From Aculops lycopersici (Eukaryota; Arthropoda; Arachnida; Trombidiformes; Eriophyidae), in NCBI GenBank assembly GCA_015350385.1, contig WNKI01000002.1, positions 6,120,700 to 6,184,699 of the forward strand: 64,000 nt of DNA. Direction: 5' to 3'. The notes below the pieces were generated by a model. That model had not been told where the DNA came from, did no database searches, and saw only the letters and a list, made by a program, of their open reading frames with translations. Below, piece by piece: positions 1-12,902 of this stretch (the stretch's first letter is position 1; each line of letters starts with the position of its first letter). A program made the translations under genes and the position numbers.

Positions 1-149
1 GAATATCAATCGCTATCGCGCAAGTGGCAATCGATTGAAGTTCATGAAACAAATTTTGCTTGATAGCTGCAAGTAAAATTTGCAACACACATCTAGAGTT
101 TGATGGTCACTAATCCACTGCCACTTACCCATTTGACTATAAAAGTTGT

Positions 150-216
150 TGCTCACTTGCTCACTTGCTCACTTGCTCACTTGCTCACTTGCTCACTTGC
201 TCACTTGCTCACTTGC
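150..216. repeat. 8-bp tandem repeat (TTGCTCAC)n
   Basis: About eight nearly perfect copies of the 8-mer TTGCTCAC. It decays at its right edge into TTGC/CTGC and GCTC tetramer runs. Each junction between copies creates CACTTG, the reverse complement of the NK-2-type core CAAGTG, so the array packs one such core every 8 bp. Confidence 0.85.
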
Positions 217-1025
217 TTGCCTGCCTGCCTGCTCGCTCGCTCATGTAGAGTGGCCAGTGTGCGTAAATGCTCGGCGATCATTTGGTCAGCGATCATTACG
301 GAGGTGGTCGAGGTAGTGGTTTTGGTTGCGCAAGGACCACAAGAGACATCGGCCAGCGGAGCAATCGGTTGATCGCAATCACAAGGTCCATTATCGCCGA
401 AGTATCAACTGGCCATTCAATTGGCCGATCGGTTGCGGTGATGGTGTTGGTGTTGGTGTTAGATTAGTGTGGTTCGCGGCGAGATCGCAAATTGCAAACA
501 ATTTCAGGCTTCGCCGCGAGTGCACAAAGTCTAGCTGGTGGCGGCTGGATGACGACGATTATGGTGACGACGACGACGATCATGGTGATGATGATATCAT
601 TGCGCTACGCTTGCCACTTAATATTATCAGCGGCGGCGATCGCAGTGGCACAATCATCAACTCGCCGGCGAGTCTTGTTATTCAATCTTCTCGATTGAAA
701 GCAGCGACCTTTAGTTTTTTGTTGTGCTTAACATCCGCGTTCCATAAGTAGCGGCTAGTTGGCTGGTTTTCCCATTTCAAGGAGCAAAACTAATGAGACA
801 CTTTACTCACCTGCTCACTGTGTTGTGTCCAGTTTCAAGAATATTGTTTCAAATTGTTGCCAGCCACTTGTTCACATGTGTAGAGCCATTCGGTAACTTG
901 AGGGCAACCGAGGCGGCGGCGGTAGCTTTCAAAGCGGCCACAACGCTCATCTTACATGTAATCACAGGTTTCAATCAACTGCAAGCGCCCGGCTTGTTGA
1001 GCCAGGTAAAGGCAAATACAAACGG

Positions 1026-1058
1026 AGACAGGTGAGCGCCCCGACCGCTCACCTGTCT
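1026..1058. repeat. Perfect inverted repeat, 13-bp arms, 7-nt spacer
   Basis: The arms AGACAGGTGAGCG (1026-1038) and CGCTCACCTGTCT (1046-1058) are exact reverse complements around a 7-nt spacer. Each arm contains a CAGGTG E-box. A related inverted pair with the same 7-nt spacing lies at 30979-31001 and shares a 15-mer with the right arm. Confidence 0.85.
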
Positions 1059-4000
1059 GTGGTAGCTGCAACATAGTTGTCGGCTTAGATTACGACCGCC
1101 GCTTTGGTAGCGGCGGCCGTGGCAACCTGTACGTCGCAGCCTCTTTGTTCCTTTTTATCAATTGCAACAGCGCACTTCTTTTTATCAGATTTCGCCAGTT
1201 TGCATCCTAATCCATCTCTAGATGTGTTATGCTGCAATTTGATTTCATTTGATTTTATTTCATTTGATGTCCTCATGACGATAATACGAGTTTTCAAATC
1301 GAAATCTTTGAGAGCCGCTCCGAGTATGTTTCCACTTTTCTCGACATCAACCTCTCAACAACTTACGACAGTTGGAGCGCTTCATGTATGTCACTCGACT
1401 GAGGCTTGAACTGTGCTCGAGATTGAGCCGTCTCGGCTCGATCAGGTGGTTGTTGTCTGTCTATCTGTCGGCAGCTTTACTCGCGTTGCTTGGTTCGCTA
1501 TTATGATGATAGAACAAGCGGGCGGCAGAGGGTGAGAGAGAGAGACTAAAATTGGAAACTCTCTTCGGCTTATTGAATTCCATCCATCGCAACAACACCA
1601 ACAACAAAAAAACAATCGCTAAACTCCAAAAGGTCGCACAAAATTGAGACGAGGGAATAAACCTTGTGAGCCCAAAATCATGCCGCATTAAGACCTCAAA
1701 GTGGCCGCGTGAACTTGAATAACTCGGCCGATTATGTAATAATCCACCAACCGACGCCAGGAGAATTGAATGTTTGCTGGCGCCAATCATAGCTAGTCGT
1801 GAGCAGGTCACTTTGGCGTCTCCGCTTTGGCAGGTGGTTGCCGGCGCAACGCAAAGTATCAATTTGAGCTCTATTGGAATTGAACCGAATTGGAACTCCC
1901 CTCCTTAAGCTTGACGTGGACTTATGACAGAGCCGAGGAGCTGCAAAACAAACTATTGTAGTCGCGATCGCTGCAAATATTACTATTGCTATTGCTATTG
2001 CTATTATTATTGCTGCTACTATTACTAGCAAATTTGCATAGTAGAGGGAGAAGAGACAAGGAAATGTAAGTTGACGTCTATGCGTGAATTCCAAGAAAGA
2101 GATAGGTAAAGTTCAACTACCGACGCCAAGCTCATTGGGGGTTGCATGTGTCGAGTTGAACTCTTGCTTGCATCTATGAGCCAGAGAAGACGACGGGTTT
2201 TGTGGCCAATTTCGTATTTGGTTCTCGTTCATATCATTCATCCCATAGTTAGTCGTCGTCGTCGTCGTCGCCGTCGTCTCAGAGTTTAGGCTTCATTTAT
2301 GAATGCGCAACATTACGCAACACGAACTAGACAAGAGCCAGTTGGAAGAGGCAAAATTTTAGGGGCGTTTCCTCTGATAGGAAAAAAGGCGAGCGAGTTA
2401 AGTTTGAATCCAACCAAATACAACGCCAACTCCAACTAAACTAGACGCTAACAAGCTCTTTTATAGGGCGAAATGTGTGAGTTATTCCGATGCTATTATA
2501 CAAATGACGTTGCCCATTGCATCGCCGCCTTTGTGGTCTCGTTGTTGCTTGTTGGTTGGTTGGTTGGTTGGTTGTTGCGCTCGTTGGCTAGTCTTCGGTT
2601 GAGAATCATGGTTCAGTTTAGTTTGGTCATGTTTAGTTTGTTAGCTCGCGCCATGACTTCCGCCAGAAGCGGCAGCAGCAAGTGGTCGCTGCGAGCGAGC
2701 AAGTGGGCATTTTTAGTTATTTTTTTATTACCCAACCCAATGATCACACACAGACACACACACACACACACTAACACACACAAACACTAAGGCTCGCACA
2801 CAACTGAGAAAGAGATTGGCCAAGACAAGTGAGCGGCAACCGCGAGCTGCGGCCACTTGATGGTCATTATCCACAACCACTTTTGGGTCGCCTACTTAGC
2901 TCGAAAAACATGTTGTTACAAGTTGCTAAGCCGGCAAGCGGGCGGGCGAGCGAGGAGCTCCCACCAGCAAGCGGCTATCTTTCTCTCCAACGATTGCTCT
3001 CGCTAACTTGCCCAGTACTTCCTCGAAACGAAGTACTCCGATAGGTTGCCGCTGTTGTAATGATTCTTGAGACTAGCCAAATTGGCGCGCAATCATTTAT
3101 TTGTCGACTGCCTTGCTCTCGGATCAACCACCTGAAAGATCAAATCTCAACCACCACGACCGCGACGAAGTTCAACCGACTTGGCTGCTCAGCTGACTCA
3201 TAGGAACAACGAGAACAGCTTAAAGCTGGTTGCGAGCTTCAACTTTTCAACTATAAGCTACGAGCTATGAGCTAAACTCAACTAACGAGACGCCACTTGT
3301 AAGTGATACAAGTTACCTTTTCTCAGTTTCCCCTCAAGGCTAAAGAGGGAGGCAAAAAGATCATTGGCGCCGATACAAAGTTCGACTAGTTTGTTAGTCA
3401 AAGTGGCTGTTGTTGTGGCAGTTGCTTAGATATAATAATGTGTAACTGTGCTGCAATCCATCAACTTGGCGAGGAGAGCCGAGGCGAGGGATCGACTTTC
3501 AGCATTTGAAACAACAACAGCAACAACTTGTTGTTATTCAACAGCAACCATCTGGTGTGATTATGATTCTAGATGAACGAAAACATTAGCAGTAGATATT
3601 ATTGCAAGTGGTTGTTGTGCGTTCCACTGACTAGGCGGACCATGCAACGCACACAACCTGAGAGGCGCATTACCAATCTCTAGTCCTATTATCTCGATGT
3701 AATATGGCGAGTCTAATGATATGACGACGACGACGACGACGAGTGAGTTAGGTAGCAGTCAACTCAACGGCAAAACAATCACACAAACACATTTATTTTG
3801 CCTGCTCTCGTTTGCTCCCATTTTGTTGCAACTTAAACGCGACTAAGAGCAACCACTTTAGTGTGAATTTGAGTCTCTGGTGCCGCAACAAACAGTCAGT
3901 CAGTCAGTCAGTCGGACGGACAGACAGACTCAAATCGCAATGGAACTAAACAAAACAAGCCAACTAAACACAGAGAAACTGGGAGACCCAAGGAGTCCAG

Positions 4001-4768
4001 CTGTCCAGGTAAGAAAACCACTAATTACGACCATTTGGCCGAAGATGAGGATTAATGAGCATGATGATGATCGCGGTCATTACATATAGATAAAATGTTT
4101 CCCTCTCCATTCGCTTACTCTGCCTCACTTCTCTTCTTCTCGCTTCAGTTTAGATTAGTTTAGTTTAGTTTAGTTTAGTTTAGTTTGTATCATCGTCCAA
4201 GTTCTCTCTCAAGTTTGAGCTCATCTTCTAATATCACCACTAATACCTCTAGTGGCAAGGTAACGCCTCCCACTTCTCCAGTTGGCGCCTCCTACTTTTC
4301 GCCGCCGCCGCTGCCTTCTCGCAGTCGTGGTCGCTGTCCAGTTGATACTATTGCCATCACTATTAGTATTACTGTTACTCTTATCATTGCGCGGCACTTT
4401 TCAACGAAGTCCTATCCGATTACCTATTAGTTGGCAGCAGCAGCAGCAGCAACAACAACAACAACAGTATAATTACAAGCTTTAGACCATCACACATCAT
4501 TTGCATTTGAGTGGTCACGTTTTGTAGGCGCCGAGGAGAGGGAAGAGAAAGAGGAGAAGGAGGAGGAGGAGGGGGAAAAAGGCGAGCTACTGATACTTTG
4601 GCCAACAACACGCTGGTCACTGCTCTCGCTCTCGTTGTTGTATACTACACCAGGGAACTAGAGTTGAAAATCCCGAATCTAGACCAGAATCTAGACTATT
4701 TGCAAGTCAAACGCGCGAACCTTTACCAAACTAAACGAGACTAGAGGCGACGACGAGTAGATGGGCAT

Positions 4769-4820
4769 TGTGTTGTGTTGTGTTGTGTTATGTTATGTTT
4801 CGTTTCGTTGCGTTGCGTTA
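4769..4820. repeat. Stepwise-drifting pentamer repeat (YGTTN)n
   Basis: About ten consecutive pentamers keep a GTT core while the outer bases change in steps: TGTTG units, then TGTTA, TGTTT/CGTTT, then CGTTG/CGTTA. Neighbouring units share variants, as expected from slippage after point mutation. Confidence 0.75.
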
Positions 4821-5169
4821 GTGCTTTAGTGGTGGGCCAGCGCGTTTTATTCCTCAGATAGGCGAGGGCAGGAATAAAACGATGATGATGAATATGATGA
4901 ATACACGTAGATATATAAATATACATCTAAATGCGCAGTTTCAATTATTGTGCTCACGTGATAAACGCGTTTTGCCCGCCGCCGCCGCCGCAATCATCAT
5001 CATAATCTCGCGTCGTCGCGCTCGCAGGTTCCTCTTTACCTGTTCGCTGCAGCCTCTCGTCGCTTGCCCGGCGCGTTTGTCTTTTCACCAGCCAGGTAAA
5101 AAGGCAAACGCCTCCTCTACTGAGTAAAAGTCGCTAGCTCCGCAATCGTCGACTTACTCGTCACCACAA

Positions 5170-5425
5170 TGTAGTTGTCGTCGTCGTCGTCGTTGTTGTT
5201 GTTGTTGTAGTCGCGATGTTAATGATGCGATTCGCTTTGTTGCTGTCGTCGTTGTCGTTGTCGTTGTCGTCTCTGTCTCTGTCTCTGTCTCTGTCTCTGT
5301 CTCTGTCGTCGTCGTCGCTCGCTCTAGTGCTGCAGCCGAAGCTCTCACCTCCACTATTACTACTGCTATCACTATTACTATTACTATTACTATTACTATT
5401 ACTATTACTATTACTATTACTATTA
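5170..5425. repeat. Cluster of tri- and hexanucleotide microsatellites
   Basis: Adjacent runs of GTC/GTT triplets, a TCTCTG hexamer array (about 5270-5310) and a CTATTA hexamer array (about 5364-5425). They keep several reading frames open and create long Ser/Leu or Asn/Asp/Thr-rich ORFs on both strands, which I do not regard as genes. Confidence 0.8.
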
Positions 5426-6477
5426 CGAGTCATCCGATACCATAGAAGGCCAAATGAACAACACAACCACAAGCAGCAACTGGACTGTTATTATACACAC
5501 AACAAACCAACTTACTCACAACTAAACAGATAATGGTTTATTTGTGATGATTGCGGCCATCGCCATAGGTGCTAGCCGATTGATGAGAGCGCAGGCGCGC
5601 AACTAAACTCGAGTCTATTCGTGCCGTGGTAACTGCATGTAGGTGGATAGTCATAGAGCTATAGTCAAGTATTTGTTCTTGCCGCCGGCGCAATCGACGT
5701 TCGCCATTTCGCTTGTCGCTGGCCGATACCCCTCACGACGAGGTTGCTGATGAATGTTTGCGCATTAACTGCGCTCTTGGTTGCGCAGTAAATGAAAATT
5801 CAACATCACATCAAACTAACTAAACCTTGTAAACCGAAACTGAATAGCCTATTTGCGCCGCTTAACACACAGACACAGAGAAAGACACCGAGAAAGACAC
5901 ACGCACACATATATAAATATATATACATACAGCATGTACATGGTAAATGAGCAGCAAAAGAGCAGCGCTTGCCGACGCGCAGCAAAGTGGCGCTTAAAAA
6001 GATTGCTTGTGCGCAAAAGTGACTGCTGGCAAAAGAGCAATAGTTTGGGGTGAGAAATAGGAACAGGCAATTGGAGAGATAAGGGAAGTCAACTTTTCTG
6101 CGCACATCTAATCTATCACTCGATTGCTCCTCCGACGACTCCTACCACTACCTCGCTGCCACTAATGCGACCACTGAAACGACGAGAGACAAATGAGTGA
6201 GTGAGCGAGTGTTTAATGTTACAAAAGAGCATTTAGAGGATATCGTTTAGAGGTATTGAGGCCATCAGTGTTGAGAAGTCATTTGTCTAGTTTTTCAGTT
6301 TCAAATTTGAAACTCAATCCAATAGAAGTAAAGATAAACTTTGGCTTTTGCAGTAGTCTGCATCAAATGCAACCTAACACCTGAGGAACGCACGAAGCAC
6401 TCAATCGGGGAGAAGAAACTCAATTAGTAGACAATAATATCAATTAACTTGAACCAGTACAAATACAAAAAATCAAC

Positions 6478-7322
6478 ATGTTCGGCGCCCACCAATTAGC
6501 CGCCGGTCTGCACGCGTTTCACGCGGCCGCCGCGGCTCACGCAAGCCAGCAACAGCAACAGCAACAAAACCAAGCTTCAGTTTCGCAACACCAGCAACAT
6601 CTTACGCAACACCTGGCTCAGCAACACCACCAACAAGCACAACAACAACAACAACATCATCATCATCATCACAACCACCTTGCGGTACAAGCGCAACAAC
6701 AGCAGCAGCAACAACAACAACAACATAATCTAGGAGTCGCCGCCGCTGTTGAGCACCATCAACAGGCTGCTGCGGCGGCTGCCGCCGCCGCGGCGCTAGG
6801 TGCCTCGTCGCTGATCCCACGTCGCATTGGCCACCCATATCAGAATAGGACACCGCCAAAGCGAAAGAAGCCGAGAACCTCCTTCACTAGGCAACAAATT
6901 ACCGAGCTCGAGAGAAGATTCTTCAAGCAAAAGTATCTGGCCTCAGCGGAGCGAGCCTCGTTGGCCAAGGGTTTAAAAATGACCGATGCCCAGGTGAAAA
7001 CTTGGTAAGTTTCATATCATAACACTAATATCTAAACACGACGAAATTGAATTGAATGTCTAGATAATAAAAAAACAAACCACTCTACTAAAACTGCACA
7101 ACTAGGTGACAAGTTGCGCATATTAATTAACCAAATGACTAACCATTAAAATGAACGAAAACCCCTCTTGAATGATTCATAGGTTCCAAAATAGGCGAAC
7201 AAAATGGAGGTAAGTAGTGTGTAACTGTTAGGTTAATTGCAATGATGGTGGTCTTTGTGTCGAGCACTTTATGTGCAGCAAGAAGCGCTAGTGTTGGTTG
7301 TTTTAATGGTGGTAGTATCTGA

Positions 7323-7358
<36 letters not shown>

Positions 7359-9943
7359 GGAGTGAGAGAGAAAAGTCATTGTCTTAATTGAAGAGTAAAT
7401 TTGAGAGAAAAAAGAGCAAATTGTTTCCGTTTCTTTTTTGAAGTTAATAATCTCACATTGCAGTCAATGCCCTTAAACGGCGACCAGAGAGCTTGAGCAA
7501 GCGAGCTCTTGTTTCCGTTGCTGTCGTTGCTTCTCTCTAGTCGACGACAACGAGTACAACAACCACGACGACGACGACGACAACGACAACTACTGTGCCA
7601 ATGAAACGAGAGCAAGCGAGCGGGTAAGTGAAAATTGAAATTTGAATTTTGCATGGCTAATTAGCGGCGCAAGCTCCCTACCAGATGAGCAGGCGAGTGG
7701 TAGTTGCGCAACGGAAGCGTGAACAAGTGGACAGCTCAAATATATTGCAGGTGAGTTTATCGCTTTTGTTCTCTTTCCCGTTCTTGTTGGCCACTAGTGT
7801 AAGTTGCCTCACCTGCCTGGTTGTGAAGCCACCATTAATATGGTGGCACAACGGATGACATACGTGACGTGTGTTGCTACGTCTTAATTACGTCGACCAA
7901 CTCGTCGACAATTATAGCCACACCAGCGGTCATCATAATGGCAGCGATCATCATCATCAATTTGAACCATCTCAAGCTAACGGCTGCAAACTTGGGACCT
8001 CAAATAACTCGAACAGAAGCGACCAGGCAATTGCTTGCTACTTTTAACTTGCTTATTTACAATTGTCATTGCTACTAGTGCGCTTCTTTCTCCTCGAGCC
8101 ACATCGACTTGTGGGTTTTAGTGGCCGCTTTTGGTGAGCCAGCAGTGACTAGTTTTACCTGGCGAAGATTTAGTTAACCGAGTGGGCCACTTAAATAACT
8201 AACTACAAATAACAATCCTCCTCCTGCTCGCCTTGAAGTAGGAGCACGCAACATGACAAAGCTCTGGTTGAGTTGAGGTTTGAAAAGTTTGATGGGCAAT
8301 TTGAGCGCAAGAGCGAGAGAGGGAGAGAGAGAGAGAGAGAGCAGAGCAGGCAACTTGAGAGGAGATGAGTCAGGTAAAATGGAGCAACAGAAACAAGTGG
8401 TTGCCGTTGGAGTTGATTGAATCGTCGTGGTCATAGTTGTTGGCTTTCAGTGGCCATTTAGCTCATTATTACTAAGACTACCGAGGCGAGACTATTGACT
8501 ACTGAGACAAGTGAGTGTCGCAGTGTGCTACTGTTATGTCGAGCAAAAGAATGAGCAGCACTCAAGTTTGATGTCTTCCTTCTCTTCCTGGAGGCGCGCC
8601 AGTTAAAAGTGGTGGCGCGCGCCGGAGTGTTCTGCTGGACTCCTTGCTCAACTCCGCGCCAACATCCACCTGTGCGAGTAAATTGTTGGCGCGACCCATT
8701 GACAACTCTGACCACAACCTCAGTCAGTGGCAGCAAAAGCAACAGTGACTGCTGTGTCTTAGTTCAAGTGGCTGGGAGCATTTGAGCGCCAATTACGCGC
8801 CAAACTCCTCGATGAGATAACAATGAAAGCCAATGAACTGTCCAAAGATGATGATGCACGACAGGTAGTTCCATACGTCAATTTCCTCGAGCCAACATCT
8901 TCTACCTGAGCCACCTGAAGTCGGCAACGAGGGTGAGAGCACTTTTCTTATCAAATGCTTAACAATAACGACAACTTATTTGTCAGTCGCCTCTAGCAAA
9001 CACTCACCTGTAGCTCGGTGGGCGCGCGAGTGCAATCAAGTGGTGGTTGCCACATTGACAACCGCGGCAGCGACGGCAACGGCCACGATGATGATGATGA
9101 TGAACACATACAATCAATCACACGTAACTCTACGGATTTTGAGAGAGTTATATATATATAGAGAGAGATTTTCAAAAATAGATTTTGACGTGCGATTGGT
9201 TGGCGCCAACACACATTCAGCGGCGATTCGGTCGCTAGATCTTGCTCATTGAATGACAAGTTGAGCTCAAGTCGATTCTACACACACACACAACCACTTG
9301 TTCCTTTTACCTGGAAAGGAAGTTGCCGAAGTGGTGTTCAATTTTTTCCCTTCAATCTAGCGGGACTCGCTGCTCGTCTCGGCTGAAGTGCGTGTGGCTT
9401 TCGTTGGGCGCATAGCAAATAGTGGTCCTGTTCACTTGAAGACCCACTTGAGATGAGAGATTGGTACTGCCACTAGCGTGGCCGGCGCTTCTGAATCAAA
9501 AGAAAACTGATTCAGAGAAAAGGAGGGCGTAAAAAGTTGAACAGTCTACCTGGCGGCGGCGGCGGCGGCGGCTCCGTCTGCTGTTGGCGCCGCGGCACTG
9601 GTCAAAACAAACGACTTCTCCTAGAGCCAGCTGATTTCTAGCAAAGGCCAGTTGACGAGAAACAGACACAAGAATAGAATAGAGAGACACAAAACTTGAG
9701 AGGCGGAGGCTTGAATAGTAGCAGCGGCGGGTGAGAGGTGAAGCCATTCGGAGCCATTCGGAGCCATTCAAGTGGAGGAGCGATAATCGACTCGAAAGAC
9801 GACCATTTCTTTGCTCAGAGGCTCGTTAGTTCTCGTGAATTGGCACCTAAATTGGAAGCGTCGGAAGTGTTTGTTGCCACTTGATTTACCTGTACCTGTA
9901 GCATGGCCGCCGTCGCCGCCACCTCCTACTCTGGTGTCCAGTC

Positions 9944-9976
<33 letters not shown>

Positions 9977-12870
9977 CTCATTGTGGCTTTCTGATTCTTA
10001 TGTTTCCTAATTGGTACTCTTTAGTGATGCTAGTCATTGAAGAGGAGGTTTGTTGTCTCAAGAGGCTCCGGCAAATTCGGAGGCTAGAGGTAGGAATTAT
10101 CTCGGAAAAATTGGAGGAGGCGCATTCAAATCTAGAGGCTCGCTTGAGAGCTTGGAGTTTTAAAATGGAAACGTTTGAAAAAAGAGGCAATTGCCTCTCG
10201 ACTCACACGAGCGGCAGCAGCAAACAGGCGCACACAAAGGCAAACTAGCGACGGCGCTAATTTAACTGCTCATCGTTAATTTTTTGTCCATTCTATGCAG
10301 CGGCAGCCTCACAGAGGCAAGTGGTCGAGTCTTTTATGCTGCTCTGCGCTTTTGAGCAAAGCGCATCAATTAAACCAACACACGCGCCAACCGACTGACT
10401 ACCCATCTCATCATCTCCATCATAATCTCATTTGGGTATCTTATAATAGTAATAATAACAATAATAATAATAATAATAGACGAGTGATACTAAATAGTAA
10501 TAATAAGTGATAGGTGAGCAGAGAGTTCATATTATGATTTAGTCTCCAGTCTGATTCCTCCTGATGCACAAACAAAATCATGGACAAGTGAGAGTTTCAA
10601 CTGACGATCTATCATCACTTTACTGAGACAAATAGATTATTACTTTTGTTGCTATTTTCATCATTATAACTTTTACTAGTATTATCATCACTGCAACCTT
10701 GACTCGAGTTGCAGTTGATCTAGTGGCAATACAACTTTCTCTTATCGCTACTTTTTCCTCAACAAGTGGCTGCCGACTGGAGTCTAGTGTGTGTGTGTGG
10801 AATATATATATATATATATATATTCAAATGAAATGGATAAAACTGAACCTCGACAATCGTTGCAACGATCGCAACGATTGAAAGTGTAACTCCATCTAAT
10901 CAAAACCAAGAAAGTGGCGTCCTCGAGGTAATCAAATTGAGTTGGACTTTCAAAGTCGTCGTCGTCGTTGTCGATCTAGTGTTCGTTTTTTGCCGTTGCC
11001 GCTTTGACTATCGCAAAAAGTACACAAATTACGAGTTATTAACGAGTTTATTTCTCACAAGTGCGGCTTTTTCCCTGCGTTAGAAGCCTAACCAAAAGGC
11101 GCAATAGAGATGGAGAATCGTGGAGTTTTAAGCGCAAATAAGCGCCAGTAGCAAAGAGGAAAGAGAGAGAGAGAGGTTTCCAAGATTAAGTTGAAATCTT
11201 TGATGTTTAGCCGGTCACATGTGTTTTAGCTGCCACTGCTTTAATGTAAATGCAACTGCACTTGTGCGTTCGTCGGTTGATTAGTCGGTTGCTCAGTTGG
11301 TTGGTCATTTAATTTTGTGCAATTGAGCAAGGAGAAAGTATGCGCCTCGACACAACAAGTGGGCATTTTATGTTCCCATCTCAGGCCACGACGACGCTCA
11401 CTTGACTGCAAGTGGCGTCCAAATCCAGGGGCGCCACTTGATTATCGACAGCTTAAAACAATAAACTCAGTCATCTCCTCGTCGGTCCTTTTAGTTTAGG
11501 GGACCATCTTTTTTCAAATGAGCAACACGCATATTCAAGATGAGGAGTCGCGAGTTTGACTTAGCCTATATGGGCAAATTGATTTGCAACAAGTGCCGCC
11601 TGCTTATATAATCATTAGCCGGAGATGAAAATGAGATGTGAAGTGCAAATTTGTCGTCTTCCCAGCTCTCGTTTCTTAATCGTCGTGGTTTCGGGTAAAA
11701 CCAAGCGCCTGGGCGTAGTTTTACCTGCTCACACTGGTTAAGGATGAGCAACTGTCTCTAATTAGTGTTTTTGATTCGATTAAGCTCGAGCCTGCGAGCG
11801 TCTTTATTATTATAGCGATGCGGCGACTCACCTGCCAGTCTCTAAAGTTTTCTAGGTGACACTCTGGATGAACTTTGCACAGGCTGTCTCGACTAAATAA
11901 GCAGCCGCCACTTAATGCCGCCCTAATCTTGTGGTGTTTGCTTGCGCCGTGAATACAGTATGGCCTATGGTAGGGTCGCACTGCAAACGTGACAACTCAC
12001 GCGTCAACTCGGAAGGCGGATCTAGTGGCAAGATCTCAGGTGAAGATAAGTGAGCAGTTGTAGAGGAAGATGTGATGTTAAATTTTTTCCCTTTCATAAG
12101 GCCTCTTGAGTTTGGGGGTTGAAGAAGCAGCTCTGATCGTGAGGCATTCGTCCCGAGAATTTGAATTGAGAGAGCTCTCTCAATTCAAGAGGGAGAGAGA
12201 GAGAGAGAGAGAGCGAGAGAAAGTTGAACATAAAACAATCATCTCCACTGAGCTCGCCTCTTCTTGAGAGCATACATTTTAACCCCTTTGACGCAATGCA
12301 ATTCTCGATTGTTGGCATTATTTTTATTATTATTATTACCGTCACTTCTATCCGGAAGAGTATCTTATCGGATGTAGTCCAAGGTAAGCGAATGGACGAG
12401 CAATCCAAGTTTCCGCGAGAGAAACAGAGTCGTTTGCGAGAGAAACTCTCGAGGCGGATGCACTTTGGCGCGAGTTTAGATTTAGACCGTGAGCTTTTGA
12501 CGAGCTTATCGAATGTTGAATCAAATCTACTGTAGCAGTTGGGCTTCGCGTCGTTCCGCGCTAAGCAATCAGCTGCTCACTTCCCCTTGCCCCATTAGAT
12601 TGCTCTTTGCTCGGCGCGCGCTTCAACTGGATTCGTTGTTGCCGCAAGTCTCATTGCGAGTGGAAGACAAGATCAGAGGCGCGCGCCACTTCCTTTGATT
12701 GACGGCCAACAGTAATAACACGACGAAAAGCAACACGGAGACGACAACTGGAATCCCATAAAACATATCTCATAATCGCGCGCCATCTCCTCCGGTCTTT
12801 TAGCCCGAATTGCTCGCTGCCATTATCGTTTGCAGCATCAACATCATCACCGTCAACGTTGTTTCCATAT

Positions 12871-12902
<32 letters not shown>

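Larger units (their letters stand above)
1..6477. other. Non-coding region upstream of C15/TLX
   Basis: No ORF here looks like a real gene; the translations are low-complexity products of microsatellites. The stretch holds many short tandem repeats (8-bp TTGCTCAC near 150-216, GTC/GAC trinucleotides near 2248 and 3725, CA repeats near 2750-2785, TTTAG pentamers near 4149-4187) and repeated CAAGTG/CACTTG and CAGGTAA words. It ends in an AT-rich leader with a good arthropod start context (CAACATG) at the C15 start. Probably promoter and enhancer DNA of C15, by position and motif content only. Confidence 0.5.

Noticed and set aside
150..216. Direct repeats considered as a CRISPR-like array
   Set aside because: The unit is only 8 bp with no spacers; it is a simple tandem repeat.
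4149..4187. TTTAG pentamer array, telomere-like
   Set aside because: Arthropod telomeres are usually TTAGG; this is a short internal microsatellite of about seven units.
5154..5533. Long Ser/Leu- and Asn/Asp-rich ORFs on both strands
   Set aside because: They are translations of tri- and hexanucleotide microsatellites that stay open in several frames at once.
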